Shown here: positions 27,145 through 37,406 of the stretch, piece by piece
Layout of the letters: each line of letters opens with the position of its first letter
Position numbering within the stretch: the stretch's first letter is position 1
Assembly: GCF_000013085.1 (NCBI RefSeq)
Contig: NC_007643.1
Span: forward strand, 2,341,001-2,405,000
Source: Rhodospirillum rubrum ATCC 11170
GTDB lineage: Bacteria; Pseudomonadota; Alphaproteobacteria; Rhodospirillales; Rhodospirillaceae
Direction of reading: 5' to 3'
DNA length: 64,000 bases
The notes under the pieces: generated by a model
Seen by the model: only the letters and a program-made list of their open reading frames with translations
What the model was told of the DNA's origin: nothing
Databases searched by the model: none
Translations under genes and position numbers: made by a program

Positions 27145-28236
27145 TCAGACCGGATCGAGCGCCAGGCAATCCTCCGCCCCAAGAATGACCGACAACGCCT
27201 CTCCCGCCTTGGGAATCGGCCGGCCCGCCCGGTAGCGCATCTTGATGGTGAATTCGTCGTTGCCGCCGACCCGGGCCCGCACCCGCATGTGGTCGCCATG
27301 ATAAATGGTCTCGCTGACCACCCCGGCCAAGCGGCTGACCGGCCCTTCGGGCTCGCCTTCGATGTGAACACGTTCGGGACGGATCGATACGCTGGTCTTG
27401 GCGCCCGGCCCGTCGATGGCGACGGCGCGGGCGCGCAAGGCTTCGCCCGTGGCCAGGCGCACGGTGGCATAGCCTTCCGCCACGCTTTCGACGACGCCGT
27501 TCAAGGTGTTGTTTTCGCCGATGAAACGGGCGACGAAGCTGTTGCGCGGCTGCTCGTAAAGACCCGAAGGGCTGTCGAGCTGTTGGATCACCCCATCGCT
27601 GAACACCGCCACCCGGTCCGACATGGTCAGGGCCTCGGACTGGTCGTGGGTGACATAAACCACCGTCAGCCCCAGGCTTTCATGCAGGTGCTTGATCTCG
27701 ATCTGCATGTGTTCGCGCAGCTGTTTGTCGAGCGCGCCCAGCGGCTCGTCCATCAGCACCAGGGTGGGCTCGAAGACCAGGGCGCGGGCCAGGGCGACGC
27801 GTTGCTGCTGGCCGCCGGAAAGCTGGGCCGGGCGGCGATTGCCCAGGTTTTCAAGGCGGACCATCGCCAGGGCCCGCAGGGCGCGATCGCGCTGGTCGGA
27901 TTTGAGCATGCCGCGCACCGACAGCGGAAAGGCGACGTTCTCGGCCACCGTCATATGGGGAAACAGGGCGTAGTTCTGGAAAACCATGCCGATATCGCGC
28001 TTGTGCGGCGGGGTGTCGCGCACCGAGCGCCCGGCGAGCAGGATATCGCCCTGGGTCGGAACCTCGAAGCCCGCCAGCATCATCAGCGAGGTGGTTTTGC
28101 CCGACCCCGAGGGGCCGAGAAGGGTGAGAAATTCGCCACGGCGAATATCGAGGTCAAGGTCTCTGACGACCAGGGTCTGGCCATCGTAGGTTTTCTGCAC
28201 GCCCCGGAAACGGACCAACGCCTCGGCATCACCCAT
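27145..28236 (-). CDS. Polyamine-type ABC transporter ATP-binding protein, PotA-like
   Basis: A 363-residue ATPase with Walker A GPSGSGKT (41-48), Q-loop [13 protein letters not shown], signature [15 protein letters not shown], Walker [13 protein letters not shown] and the H-loop [13 protein letters not shown], followed by a TOBE domain ([11 protein letters not shown]). This matches PotA. It is the first gene of the four-gene transport operon. The closeness of the PuuR-like regulator and the aminotransferase gene supports a polyamine substrate. Confidence 0.9.
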   Translation of the reverse strand: MGDAEALVRFRGVQKTYDGQTLVVRDLDLDIRRGEFLTLLGPSGSGKTTSLMMLAGFEVPTQGDILLAGRSVRDTPPHKRDIGMVFQNYALFPHMTVAENVAFPLSVRGMLKSDQRDRALRALAMVRLENLGNRRPAQLSGGQQQRVALARALVFEPTLVLMDEPLGALDKQLREHMQIEIKHLHESLGLTVVYVTHDQSEALTMSDRVAVFSDGVIQQLDSPSGLYEQPRNSFVARFIGENNTLNGVVESVAEGYATVRLATGEALRARAVAIDGPGAKTSVSIRPERVHIEGEPEGPVSRLAGVVSETIYHGDHMRVRARVGGNDEFTIKMRYRAGRPIPKAGEALSVILGAEDCLALDPV

Positions 28237-28328
28237 GAACCGTTCCTTCTGCCGTTTCGCCCCAAGGGGAACGATCCCCCAAGGCTTCTATAAGCGGCAG
28301 AATGACACGTTTAATAAAATCGACAAGC

Positions 28329-28364
28329 GTTCTTGCCTTAAATACGGGCGAAACCCGCAAGAAC
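28329..28364. other. Nested inverted repeat between TetR and potA-like genes
   Basis: GTTCTTGC (28329-28336) pairs with GCAAGAAC (28357-28364), with an inner CGGG/CCCG stem (28345-28348/28354-28357). It sits downstream of the minus-strand tetR-type gene and upstream of the transport operon, so it may be the tetR terminator or an operator of the operon. The surrounding 204-base gap is otherwise featureless and relatively AT-rich. Confidence 0.35.
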
Positions 28365-28440
28365 CGCCCTAATGCCCATTATTTTTGCAGGATGCCCGCG
28401 AATAAACCACCACCATACCGGGAATTCTGCGCGATAGAGT

Positions 28441-29088
28441 TTAAAATTTCGACCGCTCGCCGGCATCGCGCGGACGGTAGCCGCGGATGAAAACCCGCAC
28501 ATGCTCAAGAATCGTGGCCAAATCCTCGTCATTCACGACCTGACGGCGCCGGGAATCCAGGGCGATCAGATACCATCGCCCCTGGACCATCGACAAAAAC
28601 ACCTCGGCGGCGATTCTCGGGTTGTCGATCTCAAGCAGGCCGCTGCGATCGACCCAGGCCAGATACTCCTCGAGCCGGCGCCGCACCTGTCCGGGGCCGC
28701 GTTCTAAAAAAGCCTCGGCGACCGAGGGAAACTTCTGCGCCGCGCCAAGAATCAGCCGCATCACGTCACGGCTCTCATCGGAATATAAATTTTCCAGGAG
28801 CGACAAGGCGAAATGCCGAAGCGATTCCTCAACCGGCAGCAAAGGGTCGGCGGAAAGCGCCAGCTTATCAAGGAAGGCGGCGCAACGTTCCTCGCAGGCG
28901 GCTATGAACAACCCTTCCTTGCCGCCGAAAGCCGCATAGAGGGTGGCCTTCGACCCGCCCGATTGCGAAACGACATCGCTCAGACTAACGGCCTCGTACC
29001 CCTTTTCAAGAAACATGCGCCAAGCCACATGAAGCATGGCAGCCCGCCGCGCGTCTCCCCGCCCGCAGGGAGATCCCCTTTTTTCCAA
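28441..29088 (-). CDS. TetR/AcrR-family repressor of the RND efflux operon
   Basis: A 215-residue TetR protein. The HTH lies at about residues 15-60 (AAMLHVAWRMFLEKGYEAVSLSDVV, GGSKATLYAAFGGKEGLF), followed by an all-helical ligand domain. The start is assigned to TTG 29088 because a perfect AGGAGGTGA lies seven bases upstream and the family N-terminus begins just after; the longer frame to 29211 crosses the divergent promoter. Its position opposite a complete RND pump argues that it represses that operon and itself. Confidence 0.88.
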   Translation of the reverse strand: MEKRGSPCGRGDARRAAMLHVAWRMFLEKGYEAVSLSDVVSQSGGSKATLYAAFGGKEGLFIAACEERCAAFLDKLALSADPLLPVEESLRHFALSLLENLYSDESRDVMRLILGAAQKFPSVAEAFLERGPGQVRRRLEEYLAWVDRSGLLEIDNPRIAAEVFLSMVQGRWYLIALDSRRRQVVNDEDLATILEHVRVFIRGYRPRDAGERSKF

Positions 29089-29153
29089 CGCCTCGTCACC
29101 TCCTTTTTCACCGCCGCGACTTTTTGGCTCTTGTACGCCGCGACAGGATGTGT

Positions 29154-29168
29154 ACTGTACCGTACAGT
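29154..29168. promoter_or_regulatory. Perfect palindrome, likely TetR operator
   Basis: ACTGTAC-C-GTACAGT is a perfect 15-bp palindrome placed 66 bases upstream of the TetR gene start and 61 upstream of the adaptor gene start, the expected position for an operator controlling both divergent transcripts. Confidence 0.65.
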
Positions 29169-29228
29169 TTACTGACCGTCCACGCCTTTCGCCGTGACGG
29201 CACACCGACACACCAAGAGATGCCCCCC

Positions 29229-30428
29229 ATGATGCTCAGCAAGACATTCCTGCGCCTGATGACGACCGCCGCCCTGTCGGCGGTTCTATGGAGCTGCGAC
29301 TCGCAGGAAGGGGGGCAGGCGGCGGGTGGCGCCCGACCGGCCCCGGAAGTCACGGTGATCACCGCCGCTCCGCAAACCTTGCGGATCACCGAACGGCTTC
29401 CCGGTCGCACGGTGGCCTACCGCAGCGCCGAGGTCCGGCCCCAGGTCAACGGCATCATCCTCAAGCGCCTGTTCGAGGAGGGCACCGAGGTCACCGAGGG
29501 CCAGCAGCTTTATCAGATCGACCCGGCCACCTATAAGGCGGCCCTCGATAGCGCCAAGGCCCAGCTCGCCAAGGCCGACGCCACGGTCAAATCGGCCCGG
29601 GCCAAGGCGGCGCGCTATGGCGAGTTGGTCAAGCTCAAGGCGGTCAGCCGTCAGGATTATGACGACGTCACCGCCACCCTGGCCGAAAGCGTCGCCTCGG
29701 TCGCCGATGCCCAGGCGACCGTTGACGCCGCCGAAATCAATTTGGCCTATACCCGGGTCACCGCGCCGATTTCCGGGCGGATCGGCCGCTCGGCGGTCAC
29801 CGAGGGCGCCCTGGTGACGGCCAATCAGGCCACGACCCTGGCGACGATCACCCAGCTTGATCCCATCAACGTCGATTTGACCCAGTCGAGCGACAAACTG
29901 CTCAAGCTGCGCGCCCAGATGGCCAATGGCACGGTTCAGGCCCCGGAGCGGGTTCCCGTTACCCTGCAGATCGATAATTCCGGCACGCCCTACGGCCTGA
30001 CCGGAACCCTGCAGTTTTCAGAGGTCGTGGTTGACGAAACCACGGGCACGGTGCGCCTGCGCGCCACCTTCCCCAATCCCAACCGGATCTTACTGCCCGG
30101 ATTGTTCGTACGCGCCACCGTTGATTTCGGCAGCCGCGAGAACGTCTTTCTGATTCCCCAGCGCGCCGTCGTCCGTGACGCCTCGGGCAAGGCCGCCCTA
30201 TGGGTGATCGGCGACGGCGACAAGGCCGAACGCCGGCCGGTTACCGCCGAAACCACCCAGGGCACCAATTGGGTGGTCACCGAGGGCCTGAAGGGCGGCG
30301 AGCGCATCGTCATCGCCGGATTGCAAAGCATGGCGCCCGGCGCCCAGGTCAAGGCCGTCGCCGCCCCGCCCGCGGGCCAGGAGGCGGGGCAACCCGCCGG
30401 CGGCCAGCCCGCGCCCGCCGCGAAATAA
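29229..30428 (+). CDS. RND efflux periplasmic adaptor lipoprotein (MexA/AcrA type)
   Basis: A 399-residue membrane fusion protein. The N-terminus has a lipoprotein signal ending LWSC, so it is probably anchored in the inner membrane. The biotinyl-lipoyl halves (ERLPGRTVAYRSAEVRPQVNGIILKRLFEEGTEV and ITRVTAPISGRIGRS-like block) flank a coiled-coil hairpin (about 95-170), followed by beta-barrel segments. It links the RND pump to the outer-membrane channel. ATG 29229 gives the best lipoprotein signal; ATG 29220 is in frame just upstream. The tail is Ala/Pro/Gly-rich. Confidence 0.92.
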   Translation: MMLSKTFLRLMTTAALSAVLWSCDSQEGGQAAGGARPAPEVTVITAAPQTLRITERLPGRTVAYRSAEVRPQVNGIILKRLFEEGTEVTEGQQLYQIDPATYKAALDSAKAQLAKADATVKSARAKAARYGELVKLKAVSRQDYDDVTATLAESVASVADAQATVDAAEINLAYTRVTAPISGRIGRSAVTEGALVTANQATTLATITQLDPINVDLTQSSDKLLKLRAQMANGTVQAPERVPVTLQIDNSGTPYGLTGTLQFSEVVVDETTGTVRLRATFPNPNRILLPGLFVRATVDFGSRENVFLIPQRAVVRDASGKAALWVIGDGDKAERRPVTAETTQGTNWVVTEGLKGGERIVIAGLQSMAPGAQVKAVAAPPAGQEAGQPAGGQPAPAAK

Positions 30429-30443
30429 TCGGGGACCCCGTCC

Positions 30444-33400
30444 ATGGCCAGTTTCTTTATCGATCGCCCCGTCTTCGCATGGGTCATCGCCATCATCATC
30501 ATGCTCTCCGGGGCGCTCTCCATCCTCTTTCTGCCCATCGAGCAGTATCCGACGGTGGCGCCGCCCTCGGTGCGCATCAACGCCACCTATCCCGGCGCCT
30601 CGGCCCAAACTCTGGAAAATACGGTCACCCAGGTGATCGAACAGCAGATGAACGGCCTTGATAATCTGCGCTATATCTCCTCGACCAGCGATTCCTCGGG
30701 TTCGGCCACCATCACTCTGACCTTCAACCCCGAGGCCAATCCCGACATCGCCCAGGTTCAGGTCCAGAACAAGCTCCAGCTCGCCACCCCGCTTCTGCCC
30801 CAGGAGGTGCAGCAGCAGGGCATCCAGGTGACCAAGGCCAACAACACCTTCCTGATGGTCGTCGGCTTCATCTCCAAGGACGGCTCGCTGACCGAATCCG
30901 GCATCGCCGACTTCGTTTCCAGCAACATCAAGGATCCGCTGAGCCGGACCAACGGCGTGGGCGAAGTGACGGTCTTTGGATCCCAGCACGCCATGCGCAT
31001 CTGGCTTGATCCCGACAAGCTGATCAGCTTCGGCCTGACGACGACCGAGGTTAAAAGCGCGATCACCGCCCAGAACGCCGAGGTTTCCGCCGGCCAGATC
31101 GGCGGCGCCCCCTCCGTACCCGGCCAAGAGCTCAACGCCACCATCGTCGCCCAGACCCGCCTGGAAACCGTGGAAGAGTTCGGCGCCATTCTGATCCGGG
31201 TCAACGCCGACGGCTCGCAGATCCGGCTGCGCGATATCGCGCGCATCGAGATCGGCGCCGAAAGCTACGGCACCATGGCCCGCTACAACGGCCAGCCGGC
31301 CAGCGGCATCGGCGTCAGTTTGGCGACCGGCGGCAACGCCCTTGATACGGCCGACGCCGTTCGCGCCACCATCGAACGCCTGCGGCCGATTTTCCCGCAA
31401 AGCGTCGATGTCATCTATCCCTATGACACCACGCCCTTCGTCAAAATCTCGATCGAGGAGGTGGTGCGCACCCTGGGCGAGGCCATCATCCTGGTCTTCC
31501 TGGTGATGTATCTGTTCTTGCAGAACATTCGCGCCACGCTGATTCCGACGATCGCCGTGCCGGTGGTGCTGCTTGGCACCTTTGGCATCATGGCGGCCTT
31601 TGGCTTCACCATTAACACCCTGACCATGTTCGGCTTGGTGCTGGCCATCGGCCTGCTTGTCGACGACGCCATCGTCGTCGTCGAAAACGTCGAACGCGTG
31701 ATGCACGAGGACAATCTTTCGCCGCGCGATGCCACGCGCAAATCAATGAGGCAGATCACCGGCGCCCTGGTCGGCATCGCCCTGGTGCTGTCGGCGGTGT
31801 TCGTGCCGATGGCTTTTTTCAGCGGCTCGGTCGGCGCCATCTACCGCCAGTTCTCGCTGACCGTCGCCTCGGCGATGCTGCTCTCGGTGCTGGTCGCCGT
31901 CGTCCTCACCCCGGCGCTCTGCGCCACCTTCCTCAAGCCCAGCCATGGCGATCCTTACGCCAAAAAAGGGTTCTTCGGCTGGTTCAACCGCGGCTTCGAC
32001 CGCACCAATAGCTTCTATCAAAGCAGCGTCGGCCATGTTATCGGCCGCAAATGGCGCTACTTGCTGATCTATGGACTGATCCTCGTCGGCTTGGGCCTGT
32101 TGTTCGTGCGCCTGCCCTCGTCGTTCCTGCCCAACGAGGACCAGGGCATTTTGTTCGCCCAGGCCTCGCTTCCCGCCGGCGCCACCCAGGAGCGCACCCA
32201 GGAGGTGCTCGACCAGATGTCGCGCCACTTCCGCGAATCCGAGGCGGATTTCGTCGAAGGGGTGTTCACCGTCAACGGCTTCAGCTTCTCCGGCCGTGGC
32301 CAGAACAGCGGCCTCGCCTTCGTGCGCATGAAGAACTGGGACGATCGCGATCCCGACAAGGGCTCGGTCTTCGCCGTCGCCAGACGGGCGATGGGCGCCT
32401 TGTCACGGATCAAGGAGGCGCGGATCTTCGCCTTCGCCCCGCCGGCGATCATCGCCCTTGGCAACGCCTCGGGCTTCGAGTTCCAGTTGCTTGACCGCGC
32501 CGGTCAGGGCCACGAAAAACTGATGGCGGCGCGCAACCAGTTGCTGGGCATGGCGGCCAAGAACCCGGCGCTGATGGCGGTGCGTCCCGACGGGCTGGAA
32601 GACAATCCCCAGCTCAAGATCGATATCGACCAGGAAAAGGCCAGCGCCCTTCAGCTGTCGCTGTCCGATATCAATTCCACCCTGACCACCACCTGGGGCT
32701 CGTCCTACGTCAACGACTTCATCGAAAATGGCCGGGTGAAGAAGGTCTATCTGATGGCCGACGCCCCCTTCCGCATGCAGGCCGCCGACCTTGATCGCTG
32801 GTATGTGCGCAACAGCCAGGGTGAAATGGTGCCGTTCTCGGCCTTCACCGATGTTCACTGGATCTATGGTTCGCCCCGCCTGGAACGCTACAACGGCCAA
32901 TCCTCGCGCAAGATCGCCGGTCAGCCGGCCCCGGGGATGAGCACCGGCGCGGCGATGGCCGAAATGGAGGCGATGGCGGCCAAGCTGCCGCCGGGCTTCG
33001 GCTATGAATGGACGGGGTTGTCCTATGAGGAGCGGCTGTCGGGTTCGCAGGCTCCGGCGCTCTACGCCTTGTCGATCATCGTCGTCTTCCTCTGTCTGGC
33101 CGCCCTTTACGAAAGCTGGGCCATTCCCTTCGCCGTCATCTTGGTGGTGCCGCTCGGCATTCTGGGCGCCGTCATCGCCACCTCGGCGCGCGGCCTGTCC
33201 AACGACGTGTTCTTCCAGATCGGTCTGTTGACGACCATGGGCCTCGCCGCCAAGAACGCCATTCTGATCGTTGAATTCGCCAAGGAGCTTTACGAGGGGG
33301 GGATGGATCTGCTCGAGGCCACGGTCCATGCCGCCCGCCAGCGCCTGCGGCCGATCATCATGACCTCGATGGCCTTCAGCCTGGGCGTGCTGCCCTTGGC

Positions 33401-33596
33401 GATTGCCAATGGCGCGGGGTCGGGCAGCCAGAACGCCATCGGAACCGGCGTGTTGGGGGGCATGATCAGCGCTACCGTCCTGGCCATTTTCTTCGTACCC
33501 TTGTTCTTCATCCTGATCTTGCGCGCCTTCACCAAAAAGACCCCATCGACGCCCCCCGCGCCCCCCTCCCCCGGAGCCGCCGCCGATGCCCCGTAA
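30444..33596 (+). CDS. RND multidrug efflux transporter (HAE1, AcrB/MexB type)
   Basis: A 1050-residue proton-driven trimeric pump. The N-terminus [17 protein letters not shown] is that of HAE1 pumps. Two large periplasmic loops and about twelve transmembrane helices are evident. The proton-relay pair lies in [18 protein letters not shown] on the fourth helix, and the partner lysine in [17 protein letters not shown] on the tenth. Length equals AcrB. It begins 15 bases after the adaptor gene with GGGGAC as ribosome site and is followed by the channel gene. Likely substrates are hydrophobic drugs or detergents, by family. Confidence 0.95.
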   Translation: MASFFIDRPVFAWVIAIIIMLSGALSILFLPIEQYPTVAPPSVRINATYPGASAQTLENTVTQVIEQQMNGLDNLRYISSTSDSSGSATITLTFNPEANPDIAQVQVQNKLQLATPLLPQEVQQQGIQVTKANNTFLMVVGFISKDGSLTESGIADFVSSNIKDPLSRTNGVGEVTVFGSQHAMRIWLDPDKLISFGLTTTEVKSAITAQNAEVSAGQIGGAPSVPGQELNATIVAQTRLETVEEFGAILIRVNADGSQIRLRDIARIEIGAESYGTMARYNGQPASGIGVSLATGGNALDTADAVRATIERLRPIFPQSVDVIYPYDTTPFVKISIEEVVRTLGEAIILVFLVMYLFLQNIRATLIPTIAVPVVLLGTFGIMAAFGFTINTLTMFGLVLAIGLLVDDAIVVVENVERVMHEDNLSPRDATRKSMRQITGALVGIALVLSAVFVPMAFFSGSVGAIYRQFSLTVASAMLLSVLVAVVLTPALCATFLKPSHGDPYAKKGFFGWFNRGFDRTNSFYQSSVGHVIGRKWRYLLIYGLILVGLGLLFVRLPSSFLPNEDQGILFAQASLPAGATQERTQEVLDQMSRHFRESEADFVEGVFTVNGFSFSGRGQNSGLAFVRMKNWDDRDPDKGSVFAVARRAMGALSRIKEARIFAFAPPAIIALGNASGFEFQLLDRAGQGHEKLMAARNQLLGMAAKNPALMAVRPDGLEDNPQLKIDIDQEKASALQLSLSDINSTLTTTWGSSYVNDFIENGRVKKVYLMADAPFRMQAADLDRWYVRNSQGEMVPFSAFTDVHWIYGSPRLERYNGQSSRKIAGQPAPGMSTGAAMAEMEAMAAKLPPGFGYEWTGLSYEERLSGSQAPALYALSIIVVFLCLAALYESWAIPFAVILVVPLGILGAVIATSARGLSNDVFFQIGLLTTMGLAAKNAILIVEFAKELYEGGMDLLEATVHAARQRLRPIIMTSMAFSLGVLPLAIANGAGSGSQNAIGTGVLGGMISATVLAIFFVPLFFILILRAFTKKTPSTPPAPPSPGAAADAP

Positions 33597-33621
33597 CTCT
33601 CTTTCGCAGCGGACCCCGATC

Positions 33622-35085
33622 ATGCGCTCCTCCTTGATGTCTTGCGTTGCCGTTCTGGCGCTGCTCGGGGGATGCTCGTTCATCCCCGATTACCAGCGGC
33701 CGGCGGCGCCGGTTCCCACCGCCTGGCCCGATGGTCCGGCCTATGACCAGGCCCAGGCCGGGGGCGAGACCATCGCCACCCTCGGCTGGCGGGAGTTCTT
33801 CCGCGACCCGGCGCTCCAGCGCCTGATCGCCCAGGCCCTGGAGCATAATCGCGACCTGCGCTCGGCCGCCCTGACGGTGGAAAGCGCCCGGGCCACCTAT
33901 CGTATCGAACGGGCCGATCTGCTGCCCACCGTCAACGGCGGCACCGACCTAACCCACCAACGCACGCCGCGCACGGCCACCCAGACCGGCAAGGCCCAGA
34001 CGACGACCAATTACTCGGCCAATATCGGCACCACGTCCTATGAGATCGATTTCTTTGGCCGTATCCGCAGCCTGGAGGAAGAGGCGCTCGAGCAATATTT
34101 CGCCACCGAGGAGGCCCGGCGAAGCGTTCAGATCGCCTTGATCGCCGAGGTTGCCAACGCCTATATCACCCTGCTGGCCGACCGAACCTTGTTGCAGCTC
34201 ACCGAAGAGACCCTGAACACCCGCATCGAATCCTTCAATCTGACCCAGCAAAGCTTCGATCGCGGCGTCGGCACCCGCCTGGATGTCACCCAGGCCCAGA
34301 CCACGGTGGAAACCGCCCGGGCCAACCGCGCCATCTATACCCGCTATGTCGCCCAGGATATCAACGCCCTGCGCCTGCTGGTCGGCGATCAGCTTGATGC
34401 GAACCTGCTGGCCGGCACGCCGCCGCTCGATCTTGGGCGGTTTTTCCCCAATGTTCCCGCCGGTCTGCCCTCGGACCTGCTGCTGCGCCGGCCCGATATC
34501 CTGGAAGCCGAGCACAAGCTGGTGGCGGCCAACGCCAATATCGGCGCGGCGCGGGCGGCCTTCTGGCCGAAGATCTCGCTGACGGGCAATCTGGGAACGG
34601 CCAGCGCCTCGCTCGGCGATCTGTTTAGCAGCGGCTCCCTGGCCTGGAGCGTCGGCCCCTCGCTCAGCGTGCCGCTGTTTGATTTCTGGCGCAACGAGGC
34701 GACCTTGGAAAGCGCCAAGGTCCAGCGTGAAATCGCCGTCGCCGCCTACGAGAAATCGATCCAGACCGCCTTCCGCGAAGTCGCCGACGCCCTGGCGGCC
34801 AAGGGAACCCTGGGCGATCAGTTGCGCGCCCAGCAAGATCTGGTCGCCGCCACCCAGGAAAGCTACGCCCTGTCGCGCAACCGCTATGACCAGGGCATCG
34901 ACAATTACCTCTCGACCCTGGATTCCCAGCGCTCGCTCTATGCGGCCCAGCAAGATCTGATCAGCGTGCGGGCCAACCAGCTCACCAATTACATCACCCT
35001 CTATAAGGTGCTGGGCGGCGGCAGCTTCGCCACTTCGCCCTCCGAACTGCCCAATCCGGCGGCCAGCGTCAGCACCTTTCCCTAA
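33622..35085 (+). CDS. Outer-membrane efflux lipoprotein, NodT/OprM family
   Basis: About 487 residues. A lipoprotein signal (MRSSLMSCVAVLALLGGC) precedes FIPDYQRPAAPVPTAWP, the usual OprM/NodT start. Two repeated OEP domains follow: LIAQALEHNRDLRSAALTVESARATYRIERADLLPTV and RRPDILEAEHKLVAANANIGAARAAFWPKISLTG. It forms the trimeric outer-membrane channel of the pump. ATG 33622 gives the standard signal; ATG 33586, overlapping the pump stop codon, would add twelve residues in front of it. Confidence 0.92.
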   Translation: MRSSLMSCVAVLALLGGCSFIPDYQRPAAPVPTAWPDGPAYDQAQAGGETIATLGWREFFRDPALQRLIAQALEHNRDLRSAALTVESARATYRIERADLLPTVNGGTDLTHQRTPRTATQTGKAQTTTNYSANIGTTSYEIDFFGRIRSLEEEALEQYFATEEARRSVQIALIAEVANAYITLLADRTLLQLTEETLNTRIESFNLTQQSFDRGVGTRLDVTQAQTTVETARANRAIYTRYVAQDINALRLLVGDQLDANLLAGTPPLDLGRFFPNVPAGLPSDLLLRRPDILEAEHKLVAANANIGAARAAFWPKISLTGNLGTASASLGDLFSSGSLAWSVGPSLSVPLFDFWRNEATLESAKVQREIAVAAYEKSIQTAFREVADALAAKGTLGDQLRAQQDLVAATQESYALSRNRYDQGIDNYLSTLDSQRSLYAAQQDLISVRANQLTNYITLYKVLGGGSFATSPSELPNPAASVSTFP

Positions 35086-35243
35086 CCCCCGAAACTCCCT
35101 CCCCTCACGAAGATCGCCGAACCTTGGTGTTCCGTGGGGGCGAGGGTCTTTCCCCCGGCTTGGCTTTTTCCCCGAGCGAAGCTGGCGCGTTCCGCTTATT
35201 GTCGCCGACCGATAGGGCAATTCAAGCAAACGGATCCAAGGCG

Positions 35244-35855
35244 ATGAAGCGACTGATCGTGGGAATAAGCGGCGCTTCGGGCGTTCTTTACGGCATCCGG
35301 GCGCTCGAGGCCCTACGCCGCCTGCCCGATATCGAAAGCCATCTGATTCTGTCGCCCGCCGCCGGCCGCACCATTGTCGAGGAAACCGACCTGGGCATCG
35401 ATCAGGTGACGGCGCTGGCCGATGTCGTCCATTCCCACCGCGACATCGGCGCCGCCCTGGCCAGCGGCTCTTTCCGCACCCTGGGCATGCTGATCGCGCC
35501 GTGCTCGATCAAAACGCTGTCGGGCATCGTCACCTGCTATGACGACAACCTGATGGTGCGCGCCGCCGATGTCTGCCTGAAGGAGCGCCGTCGGCTGGTG
35601 CTGATGGTCCGCGAAACCCCGCTCCATGCCGGGCATATCGACCTGATGGCGCGGGCGACGGCCCATGGCGCCATCATCATGCCCCCGGTTCCCGCCTTCT
35701 ATCACCGTCCCAAAACGCTCGAGGACATGGTCGACCACACGGTCGGCCGGGCCCTTGACCTGTTTGGCATCGACAACACCCTGACCAAACGCTGGAAGGA
35801 CACGCCCCCAGAGCAAACCGCATTGAACGAGGCCCCGTCAACGCAGAAACTTTGA
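35244..35855 (+). CDS. ubiX: Flavin prenyltransferase UbiX
   Basis: A 203-residue flavoprotein that makes prenylated FMN, the cofactor of UbiD-type decarboxylases in ubiquinone synthesis. GISGASGVLYGIRALE (8-23) is the FMN phosphate loop, APCSIKTLSGIVTCYDDNL and RETPLHAGHIDLM are conserved family blocks, and the C-terminus carries VDHTVGRALDLFGID. The true start is ATG 35244 with AAGG upstream; the frame reaches back to 35124 without family similarity. No ubiD is next to it. The 158 bases before the start hold no recognisable element. Confidence 0.93.
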   Translation: MKRLIVGISGASGVLYGIRALEALRRLPDIESHLILSPAAGRTIVEETDLGIDQVTALADVVHSHRDIGAALASGSFRTLGMLIAPCSIKTLSGIVTCYDDNLMVRAADVCLKERRRLVLMVRETPLHAGHIDLMARATAHGAIIMPPVPAFYHRPKTLEDMVDHTVGRALDLFGIDNTLTKRWKDTPPEQTALNEAPSTQKL

Positions 35856-35944
35856 TCTGGATTCAATAGCTTAGAGAAAATTCCCCGCCTTCTGGAGCAA
35901 ATCGCGACAATGATCTGCTTCCCGATCAAGATCGACGAACGGGG

Positions 35945-36301
35945 TCAATCCACCGGGTGCAGGGCCGACAAGGTGGTGATGGCGTCGTCGAGCGCCTCGA
36001 TCAAATCGCCGGCGCCGGCCAGAACCGTCCCCTCGTCGCCGCGCTTATAGGCGGCGTCTAGCGCGCTGGCGGTGGCGGCCAAACGCAGGCACCCGAACGA
36101 GGCGGCGGCGCTTTTCAGCGCATGGGCTTCGCGGGCGAGACGTTCGGTCGCCCCCTCGGCCACATCGGCGCGCACGGCGACCAAACGACGCCCGCATTCG
36201 CGCAAGAAAACCCCAACAAGACGCGGAACCACCTCCGGCCCGGCATCGCGGGCGATAATATCAAGGGCGGTGGGGTCGAAGATTGGCAGAGAGTGGGGCA
36301 T
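35945..36301 (-). CDS. Histidine phosphotransfer (Hpt) domain protein
   Basis: A stand-alone Hpt protein of about 118 residues. REAHALKSAAASFGC holds the phosphoacceptor H60 in the four-helix Hpt fold, and DPTALDIIARDAGPEVVPRLVGVFLREC is the standard first helix pair. It likely relays phosphate between a hybrid kinase and a response regulator. Partners are not adjacent; the two sensor kinases at 5075 and 38699 are candidates only by proximity. The start is uncertain: ATG 36301 fits the fold, ATG 36343 or 36370 would extend it. Confidence 0.8.
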   Translation of the reverse strand: MPHSLPIFDPTALDIIARDAGPEVVPRLVGVFLRECGRRLVAVRADVAEGATERLAREAHALKSAAASFGCLRLAATASALDAAYKRGDEGTVLAGAGDLIEALDDAITTLSALHPVD

Positions 36302-36507
36302 GGGCCGGATCTTGTTTCCATTGGCAGCGGACGCGGACCGCATGCTCACAGTCCTCATGGCAACGGTCAAGCCTTCCTCGTTGTTTTTTATAACTCAAGC
36401 CCAGGCGTCGGGCCGCTGGCGATGCGCCGCCTTGCGCCTTACATAGGCTTTCCGGCCCGCGCCGTTCCGCGCCGCCCGCCGCCCCCCTTCGCCCGGAGAG
36501 ACCCGCA

Positions 36508-37302
36508 ATGCCCTTGTTTCCGCGCCGACGTCGAAGATTGGCCGTTCTGCGGCTGTCGGGTGTGATCGCCGCCCGCGACCGCGCCCTGTCGCTCGCCGCC
36601 CTGAAACCGCTGATCGATCGCGCCTTTCGCGTCGGCGACGAGGTGGCCCTGGTCATCAACAGCCCCGGCGGTTCGCCGGCCCAATCCCAGCTCATTCACG
36701 ATTACATCCGGATCCAGGCCGATCGGCGCAAGAAGGCGGTGATCACCTTCGTCGAAGACGTCGCGGCCTCGGGCGGCTATTGGATCGCCCTGGCCGGGGA
36801 CAGCATCCGCGTGCTGCCGACCTCGTTGGTCGGCTCGATCGGCGTGGTCAGCGCCGGCTTCGGCTTTGTCGAGGCCCTCGACCGTCTGGGGGTCGAGCGC
36901 CGTCTGGTCGCCGCCGGGCGCAACAAGGTGCGCCTCGATCCGTTTTCGCCGCGCAAGGACGAAGACACCGAATGGCTGACCGGGCTGCAGGCGCAGTTGC
37001 ATGAGCGCTTCATCGAGCATGTGCGCTCGCGCCGCGCCGCCCAGGGCACCCGGCTTCCCGAAGGCGGCGAGTTGTTCACCGGCGAGGTCTGGCTTGGTCG
37101 CGAGGCCATCGCCCATCGTCTGGCCGATCAGGAAGACAGTCTGGGCGCCTATGTCGATCGCGAGAAGATACGCCTGCGCGAGATCGCGCCGCGGCGGATG
37201 TTCTCGCTGCGCGGCCTGATCGGCGGACTGGCGGCGGAAACCCTGGGCGCCCTGGAAGCCCGGATCGAGGACCGCGCCCTGCGCGCCCCCTTTGGCCTGT
37301 AA
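36508..37302 (+). CDS. S49-family peptidase (SppA/SohB-like)
   Basis: A 264-residue ClpP-fold serine peptidase. INSPGGSPAQSQLIHDYI (50-67) and EDVAASGGYWIALAGD (83-98) hold the oxyanion glycines and nucleophile S88; GSIGVVSAGFGF follows, with K140 a possible general base in AAGRNKVRLDPFSP. SppA-type enzymes digest cleaved signal peptides at the inner membrane. This one has a basic N-terminus (MPLFPRRRRR) but no clear membrane helix, so it may be peripheral. A CGGAGAG ribosome site precedes the ATG. Confidence 0.87.
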   Translation: MPLFPRRRRRLAVLRLSGVIAARDRALSLAALKPLIDRAFRVGDEVALVINSPGGSPAQSQLIHDYIRIQADRRKKAVITFVEDVAASGGYWIALAGDSIRVLPTSLVGSIGVVSAGFGFVEALDRLGVERRLVAAGRNKVRLDPFSPRKDEDTEWLTGLQAQLHERFIEHVRSRRAAQGTRLPEGGELFTGEVWLGREAIAHRLADQEDSLGAYVDREKIRLREIAPRRMFSLRGLIGGLAAETLGALEARIEDRALRAPFGL

Positions 37303-37406
37303 GCGAAAGGACGGGCGGCGCGGCGCGCAAAAAGAAGCCGCTGGACGGCGGACGAAGAGCGGTCTAACACCGCCCGGCCATCGACCAAGACAAGGTGATT
37401 CGTACC

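Noticed and set aside
36302-36507. Small RNA gene or extra ORF between the Hpt and S49 peptidase genes
   Set aside because: No promoter-terminator pair or ORF with a ribosome site; nothing beyond a possible longer start for the Hpt gene.
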